From Plakobranchus ocellatus (lineage: Eukaryota > Mollusca > Gastropoda > Plakobranchidae): a stretch of 20,133 bases of DNA. The notes beneath the pieces were generated by a model. The model did no database searches, was not told where the DNA came from, and saw only the letters and a program-made list of their open reading frames with translations. This document shows positions 1-12,500 of this stretch, one piece after another. Made by a program: the position numbers and the translations under genes. The DNA lies in assembly GCA_019648995.1 (NCBI GenBank), contig BLXT01004871.1, positions 554,329 to 574,461 of the forward strand. The letters run 5' to 3'. The stretch's first letter is position 1. Each line of letters opens with the position of its first letter.

Positions 1-16
1 CCCCCCCCCCCCCCCC
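1..16. repeat. Terminal poly-C tract
   Basis: The window opens with 16 consecutive C. Read outward on the minus strand this is a poly-G end, matching the poly-G end at the right edge. Confidence 0.95.
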
Positions 17-399
17 ATAACAGAAAAACTGAAAATGCAAGCCTCTTTTTAGACACCATGAGAAATAGTTGATCCAACATTAAGAATTATTACAATTCTG
101 CACAGATTAAAATATCTTTTCTGCCACAGAATGTCTCCTTCAGGGTGAAAGATAGCAATAAAATAGTAAAAAAAATATAGTCTAGCAGATGTCAATTTAA
201 ATCCTAAGATATCAAGTTCTAATATTTTGAATTATCAGGCCTACTAATTTCGTTTTCTTGCTTCTTGCTATCACTTATTATAAATACAATACAGTGACAA
301 CGCACAAAGATTGAATTGGTGGGTTCCAAGATTGAATGATTATTCGTTAACAAATTCAGCCAATCTATTATGATAAATACTTGTTTTTTAATTTCTTAT

Positions 400-778
400 T
401 GTAAATAAACTTATTTTTATTTTTATTTGTATAAGTCACCACAGAATATGATGTTTCTTGGCATAACTGGTTGTGAAGAAAATGATTTATCACATACTTT
501 GTGGGTTACTTATGATATTGAAAAAGCTGCCTGACTTCCACTTGCATTATAAAAGATTTTTAAGGTAAAATGATAAGGATTGTCACAAACATATTTTATT
601 ATTAGGTACATACAATACTTATTTATTGTCAAAAATTGTTTTTCTTAAAAAAAGAAGCTGCACGTTTTTTTCCTATTTAATTCTACTTTGTCACATAAAG
701 ACCTACATAACATATCATTCTGAAGTAAATTTTGCTTTTTTTTTTGCCATTCTACCTTTTTGGGTACAGAGCACTTAC
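400..778 (-). other. Candidate SWT1 terminal exon and poly(A) region
   Basis: The final coding exon should lie left of 779 and start in phase 2. Minus-strand AATAAA signals occur at 622-627, 422-427 and 416-421, suggesting the transcript ends here. Two acceptors upstream of the first signal give short phase-compatible endings: TTATGTAG|GTC (reading RSLCDKVELN... to a stop) and CTTTTTTTAAG|AAA (reading RKTIFDNK then stop). Neither clearly matches the family, so this end is unresolved. Confidence 0.35.
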
Positions 779-946
779 CTGTTTTTGGTTTCTTTAAAGA
801 AGTCCATCATAGAGTCGACACCAACAGAAGAGCTGGGGTCAGGATTAGCAATCCCTGACTGATCAAAGAACAAGTTGAGAGCCGAGCAAAGCTTTGCAAA
901 TTGGCCAGGGTGATCTTTCAGGACAACAGGAGACAGTGCTAGGCAG
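779..946 (-). CDS. SWT1: SWT1 coding exon 14: C-terminal helices
   Basis: Acceptor TTTATGTCTGCAG, donor AACAG|GTAAGT, phase 2 in and phase 2 out. It encodes CLALSPVVLKDHPGQFAKL, then a segment containing ALNLFFDQSG, and ends MMDFFKETKN. It fits the last helical part of SWT1 proteins. A strong donor shows the gene continues left of 779. Open frames across this exon from the adjacent tandem repeat are read-through. Confidence 0.87.
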
Positions 947-3900
947 CTGCAGACATAAATAATGATACAGGGTGAGAAGTTTGCCCTTGAGGATATCCCA
1001 AAAAAACAATGTAACTGCTTGCAAAGAAAAAGTTTGCCCTTGAGGATATCACAAAAAAACAATGTAACTGCTTGCAAAGAAAAAGTTTGCCCTTGAGGAT
1101 ATCCCAAAAAACAATGTAACTGCTTGCAAAGAAAAAGTTTGCCCTTGAGGATATCTTTAAAAAAACCAATGTAACTGCTTGCAAAAAAAAAAGAGAGAAA
1201 AACAAAAGAGAGATAGAGAGAGAAAGATAAAGGGAGGGTAAGTTTAGGATCATGCAGAATTATGAAAGTTAAAATGTGTTTGATGTAAAGACAGCATTAC
1301 TGGGCTCTTTTTCTAGTTAAGGGGGGGAAAAAATCAGCCCAGGCATATCCTGGATAAATAATAGTATCACTGATAGCCGTGACAGCTTCATCTATTCATT
1401 ATTCATTTTATACAGTCCTTACCCTAGTAGTCAATCTCTAACATTGTTTTTTAGCACGTTTTCTGAAAGTATGTGAGATGAAGTTACTGCCAAAATGATC
1501 TTTTCAGTGTGCATTCTTTTCTTGAGTCATCCAAATTACTTACTGTTCTTGCGTGCTTTTTCGCTCATAATAAGAGCAAATGATTACACTGTTCAGACTA
1601 CTAGCATAGCCAAAGGGAGGGCAGTGTTGGACAATGCTGCATAACATTTTATATTTTGGCAATGACAGAATGAGAGATACACGTTGTGAGGATCTATTTT
1701 AGGCAAGCAGTCCTAAAGCCTAGCGCCCACTGGTAGCCAGTCATCATTACCAATCAAAGCTGATTTCTATGAAGGCAACAGTTTTTTTTTTCGTTTATTT
1801 TAACTACTTTCTCTTGGCGAAAGAACCTCTTTGACACTTAAACCTCCTCTTCTTTTTTTTTTTTTCACCTTTTCACAAATGATTAATTTAATCAGTCTAA
1901 GTATTCTTTTAATATCCAAATTTTCATGGCAAATAATAGCAAAAAAGTATAGAACAGACAATTACGATGACAGATGAGGGCCTTTTAGCCTGCAGGATAA
2001 GTAGCTCTTCTGCTAAAAAGCAAAAAACTTATTATGTGTCCTAGCAAGACATCAGCAGTCTAATTGCAAGCCTATTTGAATAATTCAAATTGTAGTCACA
2101 GTCACATATTGCATTTAATCAGCTTTGCAATTGTGAAAACTAGAAAGGACGTAGTAATTCTGTGCCAAAAAAATTTAGGTTTTAGAGAGTAAAAAAAGCA
2201 GTTAGAGGAGGAAAAGAATAAAATTTAAAATTTGTTTCTTAAGACATGCCATATGCACAATAAATAACTCAACTGTACTGGTCTGAAGCTTGAATCTTAT
2301 TAATCACTTCTCATTATTATCAATGACTTCAAGTGTAGCTATTGTCTATGAGTGTCGCCTCTCAGTCCTTTGAAGTTTCAACACTTGATTCAGAATATAA
2401 ATGGACAGGAAAAATAGCAAACTAATGCAGGGCAATACTGACCTGTCAAAGGCACTGTGTAGATCTGACAAAAGTGGACTCACGGTCTTCAACACTTTCA
2501 CAGCTTCATCAAAATGGGGTGAACTTTTCCCCTGGCTCAACACTTCGCTCAACTGATTTCTGAAACAATTTCAAAGATTCACGTTTAAAGACAATAAGAC
2601 ATGTTTTCATTATATCACCCAAATTAAATCAGATCAATTTGTTCACATAACTGATACCATTATCAGATTCATGCTAATTACTTTATTGAAAAAAAAAAAA
2701 AAAATTTAACGCGGATCAGGATAAAACACATGTTGGGTGGAAAAGGTAGAAGCAAATTAAAAAATAAAAAAAAAAAGAAATTGGGGAAGAATATTTGCCT
2801 TGCTCAGAAAGTAATTAGCTTTTTCAAAAATTAATGAGCTTCATTTTTTTGTTTGTTTTGTAAATGAGAAAAAATGTCTGATTTATGAAGAAGTGTTACT
2901 TTTGGCACATATTTTGAAGTATTGAAGTATATAACAAACAACCTTGTATGGCTACTTTTTAAGGAAAAACGGCCACACTTAGAAGCAAGCTGTTCATCGT
3001 TGGGTTTGTTTATTCAAACTAGTATGGCCAGATTTGAATGATTGAATGGTGAGATTAAGCAATTACATTCCAAGGCTTCAATGACTGGATCAACATTTTG
3101 TGCATCAAGACGCCTTTTGGTGATGGTTGATGACTGAAAATGTGATATATGACTGCTACTGTTAACTTTTTTGGATATTTATGTCTTAAAATTGTCTCTT
3201 TACAGTTGGAATAATGGGATCACTATAATTGACTGATAGCCACCAAGTACTAAGGTCTGTTCGTATTATAATTTAACAAAGCTGTTCAAAGGATACAGAG
3301 AGGCAAATATTAGCTTTGGTGAACTGAGGGCAATTTTTCATGATTATTTCATTCAACTTTTTGCATAAGAAAAAAAAAATGAAAATTTGATGACCTTGAA
3401 GCTTTCATCCTCTTTGCCTGTCAAAAAAAAAAGTTTAAATAACAATACTTTGCAAAAAAAGAAATGGCCCTGCATTTTTTTTTCCATCTCTCCTAGACAG
3501 AGGGTAAATGCTGCCACTTATTAAGCAATGCTAAACTGTCTACCAAAAGTGATTTGCCTCAAGAGATCTAGTGTTTTTTTCACAATTCTACTTTCTGACC
3601 TTAAAAAAATCAGAACTAGCTGAGAGACAAAAAATGGGAAATATTTATACAGCCATATCCTTCAGACTTTTAATTTCTCATTTTTTTAAACTCCAAAAGC
3701 ACAAGTGAAAACAGAAAACAGTTTGATGACGATAATGAGACTAATGGATCATTCTATAATATGGGGATTTTTTTTTCCTAAACCTGTCTATAAAATACAT
3801 CATTTTAAAAGAAAATCATTCAAAAAGGCAGCTGAGAAGCACCAGTTGTTTAGCAGTGCTCAAATTATATTTCCTTCAAAAACTATCCCTCCTAAAGATC

Positions 3901-6470
3901 ATTCCTAGTCCTTTTTAGCACAATTAATCCTCATAGTAACAGAGTGAAAAGGTGTAAAAAAGATAGCATACATGCAAATAAGTAAAACAAAAAACAAAAA
4001 AAGAATAGCCTTTCTACATTGGGCAAATCTACCATTAGTTAAAATAATCTTTACAAATGCCTAATCTTTATCACCAATCACAGGTAAACCATATAAGCAT
4101 TGTTATATTTGAACAAAAAAAAAAAAAAAAGAACTGAGTTTACAATTTGGACCACCTACTTGACATCAAACACAACTTTCCAGACTGATTCAAACTTTGA
4201 CAGAACTGCTTTTGAGCTCTCAGATAAAAGGTCATCTTTCGGAACTTTATCTTGCGTCTCTGTACAACAAATGTTTGTAGGTAAAATGCTGCCGACGTTG
4301 TCTTTCAAAAGCTAGAAAGAGAAAGCAAAAAAACTATTTTACAAAAGCTATAAAAGAGAAAGCAAAAAAAGTTTTTCGGAAACTGATTTAATGTGTGCTT
4401 TGTTTTTGAGGGCTTTTTTTTAGTTTTTTTTTTCAATTTCAGAACTTAAACTTGAACATTAAATACTTATATTCTATTTGAAACCATCAAATAATTGCAA
4501 TGTACTATATTTGTCCGGCATTTCTCAAGAAAATTTGAAATGCTTTATGATATGTCTCAAATTTTTATGATATATATCTTATATACATCTCTGTTTTATA
4601 TTTCTTTTTTACTTACAGGACTTTTGCCTCCATTGCTTTTTTTTCGCCTTCTTTGATTACCTATAAAATAGATGAAATACATAAGGTATAATTTTTTTAT
4701 TACATTTTGCTAAAAAAAAAACTTCATCACTGGGCTAACTAACAATTGTAAAATAGTGGCACAACTTATTTGGGTTCTTTTAAGATGACAAGCAAAATCT
4801 GACATTTTCTTTTCTTTAAGATACCAATTTCCATTTGACTGATGCATGCATTACGAAAATTGCATGGGCATGTTTCTATAAATAGAATATCATCTGACAA
4901 CACTTAAGCTAAGAGATGCAATTACTCCAAAATTGCATCTAGGCATAAGAATTAGTTATGTTATGCCATTATGTTAACCCACAGATGTAATGTATTTGTA
5001 CATATATTCTCCTACAAATCTAAAAAAAATATTCTGATAATCTTACTTTTTTTACAAAAAAAACAAAAAAAAAAGTTTTCCTGAAGAATACATCATCTTA
5101 AAACTTTCAGAAGAACACAGTGTGTCTTACATTTTCAAAAAAAAAAAAAAAAAAAAAAAACTGGGTCTTAAATTTTCTAAAAGAACACAGTGTGTCTTTC
5201 ATTTTCTAGAAAAAAGAGTGTATTGCACATTTGCCAAAAAAACCACAGTGTGTCTTACATTTTGCAGAAAAAGTGTATCGTACATTTGCCAAAAAAAACC
5301 ACTGTGGGTCTTACACTTTCCAGAAGAACACAGTGAGTCTTACACTTTCCAGAAGAACACAGTGAGTCTTACACTTTCCAGAAGTACACAGTGAGTCTTA
5401 CACTTTCCAGAAGAACACAGTGTGTCTTACACTTTCCAGAAGAACACAGTGAGTCTTACACTTTCCAGAAGAACACAGTGAGTCTTACACTTTCCAGAAG
5501 AACACAGTGAGTCTTATATTTTCCAGAAAAACACAGTGTGCTTACATTCTTCAGAAAAATTTGGTCTTACATTTTCCAGAAAGATACTGTGTATTTTACG
5601 TCAAAAACATTGATAACCAAAATCTAAAAGTAACCAAACAAAAGGTGAGGCTGAACAGCAAATCTACATTCTTAATTAGGTTTTTTCCCTAGATTGCCAG
5701 ATGGAACAAAATATAATCAGATTTATTACGTTGATAGCATGGCACAAAACTTTACCTTTAAAAGGAGAATTTCACATTGATTTAAAATTATTTATGTTGC
5801 GAGACCAGTCCAAATGAATTGAGGTTGTAGTCAAAATATTTTCAACTATGTAACAGCCACAATCATCATTCTATAGTCTTTGTAATCTGGATGCAGATGC
5901 AATTTATTTGTCCCACAAGATATAAATATTTAAACTTCTTTTAAGAAGCACTTAAACGAAGTAAAAAAAAATATTAACCATTAAGTCTAGTTTAAAGACA
6001 CACAGTGAAGGGTGGAAATTGCATTTCATATGGAATCATTTTTTTCCCTAATATTATCAACTCCTTACAATCATTTAACAGTAATCTTTTTGTGACTTAA
6101 CATTACCTTTACTTTGAATGAGCTTTGCATAAAACTTCTTTTTGAAAGGGCTTGCTTTTAAAGGGTTTGGTATTTCCAGGAACGACCAAAGATTCTGGAT
6201 AATAAAGGAAATATGCACAAATATAATTATATTACCTCATTATTTGAGATAATTTTATTTTGTTCAACACAATGTGCAACTAGCCTTTGAAACAATGTTT
6301 GTATAAACATCATCATCATCACCACATCATCATCATTTTTATCTTCATCAAGGTTTTTTTTTATAAAGATTCATAAAAACTGTCAAGACTTGATAGACTT
6401 ATGCATTAAAGGTAGCTGGCAGAAAAATTGTGTTCATACATATACACTATGTATATTATATATAAGCACC

Positions 6471-6520
<50 letters not shown>

Positions 6521-9500
6521 GGGAAGGTAGATAGAAATATTTACAGAAAAAAAAAAGAAAAATGGTCTACACTCATGTATGTAACCTGTGGTTTAAGAAA
6601 TATAGTCAATATCATGACAATACCTCAAACTGTATCATACAATATATATCAGTAACAGCATGACTATCAACAAACTTTTTTCTTTTAATGGCTCTCCTTA
6701 CTAAAATAATTTTAATTCTGGAAAGAATTGCCATTAATTACTTCTTCATAAATAGTCTATGTTACATGCTCACAGCTCGAGGCAACTGAAAACATTCCAT
6801 CTCTCTTTTTTATTTTTTCTCTACTTTTTTTCCCTTATTAAATGATTCCATGTCATGAATTAATAGCATTGATACTCAAGATAAAACCAGGAAAGTTCAA
6901 TCTTGTGGAAGAAGTGGGGAAAAGGAGCAGGCATACATGCTAATTTATGGCAGATAAATTACTGTCAACTTACGTCATCATCCGTCGCATCAATCCCCAT
7001 AATAGTTGCCTTGTTTCTCAGATTGACATCACGCGTCATAAGACAAAGTAAGGCATCTGGGACTGAATGTTTCAAAAAGACAGGAATAAAATAATGCCAA
7101 TTATGAAAAGATCTGCTTAAGAACAAAAATATTTAAAATATGCTATGATTAAATTCTGCACTTACATCAAAAATGGATCAAGTGAATCAATATGGATATA
7201 ATACACACTGCACTAATGGGCAAAGCATATGCATGACATTTTATTTTGGCCTTAGTCAACTTTTTTTTTTTAGTTCTCTATATTTCAATAGTTTTCAAAC
7301 TTTATAAAAGACATTCTCAGAAGATGGGGCAACAGGAAGGATAGGTATTGTACAAAGCAAGCAATTAAAAGATATTTCATGCATGGTAACAGATAGGCCT
7401 GCCTGGAGACCAATCCTACTAGGTCAGAATGTTTTCACTTTGAACATTTGAAATTATTGAGCCAGCCAGACACAGCTTTACTAAGCTTTGCACAAATGAA
7501 AAGTGGATAAATATATAGTAAATTTTTTTGCAGAGAAACTGCATTTAATGAGCTTTTTGATTTAATGGTAAAAGATATGCCTGTCTCAAGACAAGTTCAA
7601 CTTAAGTCAGAATGTTTACATTTCAAATATTTGAAATCATTGAACAGCAAAAAACAGCATTCAATAAGCTTTGCACTGTGAAAAAAAGTGGATAGATATT
7701 TAGTAATGTTGTGCAGGAAAAATGCATTTAATTGGCTTTTTGGTGAACAGAATTGGATGAAGTTATAATTTTGTGACGAGAAATTAGAGCTTAACGTTTG
7801 GAATATAAAAAATGTCAAAAAAAGGGGAAATGTTTTCTTTTTTTGGTCCTTAAAGGTGTTTCACAAGACTTCTGACTCATTAGGAAATTCTAAGTAAGCC
7901 AAAAGAATCTTACGATATCATATATCTTGAGATCAGTCCTAAGAACTGACCTGAAGACATATAAAAGAATAAGGAAACTTCTTCCAGCTTTCTTGGAATT
8001 TTGGCCAAATAATTAATTAGCCAGTCTAATGACACTCATAAATATTTCATTTTTAATCACATTCATATTCAACATATATGACATTCAAATCAATTGTGCT
8101 GACATCAGAATTTGTAGTTCCATGCTAAGAAAAAGAAAGAAAAAAAAATTTTCCTAACTTTAATAGCACCTTTTATGATGTAGCAGCCCCTTTTTTGCCA
8201 TTTTTCTCATTTTATTACCAGTATCAGAAGTATTCTAATCCAGTCCCAATACATATATTCAATTTGCCATTTGAAATGTTGTTTTCTTATTTTTGAGCTG
8301 CAAACTTCTTATGTTTAATTTCCAGAATGTTCACAAGCTCTCTCACACAAATAAATAGAGGACTAGTAGCATATTATGTTTCATGCGTGCGTTTTCTTCA
8401 ATGGGGAGTTTAAATATTATTGCCTCTTGCTATCTATTTAGTTTACGACACCAATCTTGTACTTTTTCAGTAGGACATTTTTCTTTCTGTTCTTTTTTTT
8501 TTTTCTTCTGATTGCCGCTTGTACTATGTTGCGTAATGTTGCTACCAACTTACATTTTTTCTGGCACTGTAAGCAACAATGGAGGATTTTATCATCATTC
8601 ATTTCAATAGGGAGGTCAGTTTTCTCATTAGCCTGGGGATAATGAAAAAAAAACCAAAACATTATAATCATGCTTACAAGCACAATGGAATTCTTTTGAC
8701 TCAACTTTTTCCCTCTCCCTTTCTGTGAACTCATAGGCATATATAATTTTTGCTGATTTTGCTAAGGGGCAAAACAAAATGAACAGTGTTTGTGTGTAGA
8801 CATTGCAGAAATTACTGTCTACGATGCCAAAGCCTTTACCTTGGATGTCTCTAGCTTAAAATGAAATCTGCAGAGGAAAAATAACAGTCAGGTTATTTTT
8901 TTCTTAACAAATAAGCAGAAAAGTGGCTCTCTTCTGCTCAACCAGAAAAACCTGTGGTCTTCAAATTGGTATTCAAAGATTTTTTTGGGGCAATGAAATT
9001 TTATTTTCTGTGCCAGTGCAGCTACAAGTATGGACAGATCATCTACCAAGTATACTTCAACATTTTTAAATTTTCAAAATGTGTACACAATATCTTGATT
9101 GATTGATGTATATGAGAAGACCAAGCATTGGCTTACAAAAACAAAAAGTCAAGGCATAGCTCCGAATATTCCACATCTTTTCACAAATTTTTATCAACAT
9201 CAAATTGTTAAAATCGCTATACTTTCCTAAAGCAAAAGAAGTCACTTTACCCACTAAGCTATCATAGCCCCTTTTCTGAGTTCGAATCCTAGACGAATAT
9301 TCTGCAATTTGACATAGAATTTTTAAATAACACATTATTTTTTTTTTCCTCTCTGACATATTTTGATGTATCAATTCCTTCATGAGGTATTTGACAATAA
9401 CTTTGAAAAAAAAACTAAGAGTTTCTATCTTGACATACTTATTATGTTATGGGCAAAAGCTACTCAGGGCCAATATTACACACAATGCATCACTTTTACT

Positions 9501-12500
9501 ATCTTTATGTAAATAGAGTAATGTTAATAAATGCACAATGAATTCAAAACAAAACAGCCAACCAAATCCAAAATGATGAGGACAATCATAGGGAAAGCTG
9601 GAGACACACAGTACGGTCCTTTACAGAAAATCAAGTCTGTAAAAATCTGTATTTTTCTTTGAAAATCTATGCCTACAAAATTACTTCTTCATAATAAACT
9701 GATGCTGTAATTTAAAACAATGCTTAGAAAAAAATTTTGGAGAACAGCACCAAATCAATAAATGGACGTTCTTGAAATTGTTATTTTGTAATAAAACGAA
9801 CATGATCAAGACGCACAATTTAAAAATTAATTAATTTTTTTTTAGCTGGAAATAAGTCAAAATGGAAGGGAGGATAAAATTTAGCTAGAGTTTATCTGTT
9901 TAAAATCAAGGCAAGAATATATAAGAGTCAGAAGGAGGAAAATAGGAAAAGCAATATGAAAAGGCCTCTGTTGCTAAATCATGCAGCTTTCATTTGAGTG
10001 TTGCAAAATCATGCAAAGTTGACACCAACCTCTTGCGGAGTTTGCCCCTTCACATGTGGGTTTTTGGCCATCAAGTGATTGTGGATAAATCTAACCGCTG
10101 CAGTTGACTGTTTGAAAAGATTCTAGATAAAGAAGGAAAATGAGTATGGTTATATTTTTGTTGGAATTGCTCTGATTCACCAATCAATATTGCATAATTG
10201 TTTGAAATTATTAAGTGTTTGTGTGTGAGTGTGTGTATGTGTACATATATGAATAGCCATGAAAAATAAATTTTATACTCCTTAGAAAGAAGCCACTGTG
10301 AATTTAAAGTAAAATAAAACAATGACAGGTACAACCAAATATTATGAAAGAAACTGGACATAAAAAATGAGAGTTATGAAAAGTGTAATTAAATCTATTA
10401 CAGCTACTTTTGCTACGAAAGGTATGTTTCCAATATATTTTTTAAACGAGATTTGATGAAGTTCAACTGATATTTTTTAGAATCTTATACATTTAGATCT
10501 ATGCAGATAATAAATCTGCATAAATGAGTCCATCTTGCTTTGCCATCTGCTGTTTTAAACATATCAGGACAGGAGTCAAAGCTCAAAAAAAATATTTACA
10601 AGTTTTTAAAAAAAAACATTGTAATTTATTTCACTTTGTTAAGGGGAAGTCAACATCATTTTTTTTTTTAAACACAACCTTTAGATACTTACTTTTTTTG
10701 CATTTTTTAGATGGTCCAACTCTTGAATTACTACCCAAGGCAACACAAAAGTTGGTTTTCCATATCCTAAAAAATGTCAAAATGATAGAAGGGAATATAA
10801 GGCAATGATAAACAGAGATTTTGAATAGTAGAGAAATAATATTGATAACAAATACATCAATATTTCAATATTTTATAGTTGTTTTTTTTTTTGTGTTTTT
10901 TTTTCCTTCTTATTTTTTTTTCCTGGTCTAAATGAGTCAAATGAATATTTTAAATCATTGCTAATGTACAGCTTGAGGTTTTAAATGGTGAAAACTGTGT
11001 GGAAGTAAAATGATTCTTTGCCAAGATAAATGCATTTCAGCTATTGCAAAACAAATTTTAAATGTGTTCTTTGTAATACTTGACCCATTACGATGGTCTA
11101 TAAAACCAAATCTAGTGCTCTGCAGAGAGAGAACAATAAAAGATTATTATTTACTACATGTATGTCAGCAAATATACACATGTATATTTGGACATGTCAT
11201 ATATCTGCCGCAGCCAATTAAAGAGCAGTCATCGTCAGTGTGAAGTCTATGGACGATACTGCTTTTCATTTAACTATGGCAGACACATCAACACGTAGCA
11301 TAGGAAACGGGATGATAAAATTCAATCACAATAGAAAGCGTTTAAAGTTTGCTTTAAATAAATGTAGAATTTAGAATGCAGCAGCCAGATATGTTTCATT
11401 CCACCAGCACACGGTGAAGAAGATATTATTTAGAGGGAAAGTAAGACAATGTGACCACTGACTGGCTGAGACTTCAGAGCTGATTTTGTGAATTGAATGG
11501 AATTTTTGTAAAATACAGGGATGCCAATGGCCTCTGACAAAAAAGCAGGAAACTTATATAGTAATAAATAGTTTTCTCAAAGCTGTGGTTAAAGTATAAT
11601 TGACTTTTAAGTTATAAAAATAAGGTAAAAAGTCGGAAATTCTGTTTAAATTAAAAAACTAGCATCCCTGAAAATATCAAGCCTTTCAACTTCACATTGC
11701 ACCCCACTTGATCCCAACTTCCTGTTTAAGGTTTGCAACAGAATCGCAATGATGCTGTCAGCATTTGGCATTGTGAATAAACTGAGTGCGGACAAAAGAC
11801 CAAATTCAAAAGATTTGATTAAGACTGTTTTTATAATGTACTGAATAAAAGACTTCCGAAAAAAAAAACTTAAGCTACTTGCAGAAAATAAAGAAAATGA
11901 TTTTTAAAATAGCATTAAAAAAATGTTACTTACCTATTTAACGACTGTCACTTTGTTTAATACCAGAAAAACATGTTAAATCAAATCTATAAAGAAAAAT
12001 ACATTTTTTACCAGGAATACAGCAATTCAAAAGTCTGTCCAGAAACTTCAGGCTGTCAATTAAAACATTGGTGTCAATCACAAAGACCAGCATCTGAAGT
12101 AATATAAACATAAAAAAAATTCTTTTTGAAAAGTTGAATTTAAAAAAAAAACAATATGAACATTGATTTTTCCAACAGACACATATTTCTACTTCGCGTT
12201 TTTTTTCTTTACTCAATTATGATGGTAAAAAAATTATTCAGAGTTGAGATGCTAATAGTATTGACAAAATTGCAAGAATTGTGGAAAATGCTCTTCCTTT
12301 TCTTAAAATGCCAAAATAGTATGACACATATAATGATCCTGGACTATATAAAATTGTGACAGTATGGAACATGCTTCAGTTGCTTGTCCTCAATAAAAAT
12401 CCAAAATATTGTGATAATTGCTACCATACTGTTATGACTGCATGAAAATGAAGACACCAAGAAAATGATTATCTTTTTCTAAAAAAATCCAAAAACATCA

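Larger units (their letters stand above)
947..2442 (-). other. SWT1 intron 13
   Basis: AT-rich intron of 1,496 bp. It holds a 53-bp tandem repeat near its 3' end (978-1190), a purine-rich GA tract (about 1189-1241) and short T runs. I see no other gene or RNA. Confidence 0.8.
6195..6973 (-). other. SWT1 intron 9 with microsatellites
   Basis: A 779-bp intron. It carries a (CAT)n tract at 6308-6337 and a pure (GA)n tract at 6474-6516. No gene or element boundary is visible. Confidence 0.75.

Noticed and set aside
939..1253. Minus-strand frames with FFASSYIVF-type repeats
   Set aside because: Translation of the 53-bp intronic tandem repeat beside exon 14; splice signals place it in an intron.
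5122..5394. Plus-strand 90-residue open frame with repeated Cys/Phe/Lys peptides
   Set aside because: It is the 29-bp minisatellite read in a cycling frame (29 is not a multiple of three) after a poly-A start. No stable peptide repeat and no gene context.
5103..5600. Evenly spaced 29-bp repeats resembling a CRISPR array
   Set aside because: The units are contiguous with no unique spacers, and the setting is an intron of an animal gene.
6428..6655. Plus-strand frame with an Arg-Glu repeat
   Set aside because: Translation of the (AG)n microsatellite.
8438..8740. Minus-strand 100-residue frame as one gene
   Set aside because: Only 8554-8632 of it is coding, as SWT1 exon 8; the rest is intron read-through on either side of good splice sites.
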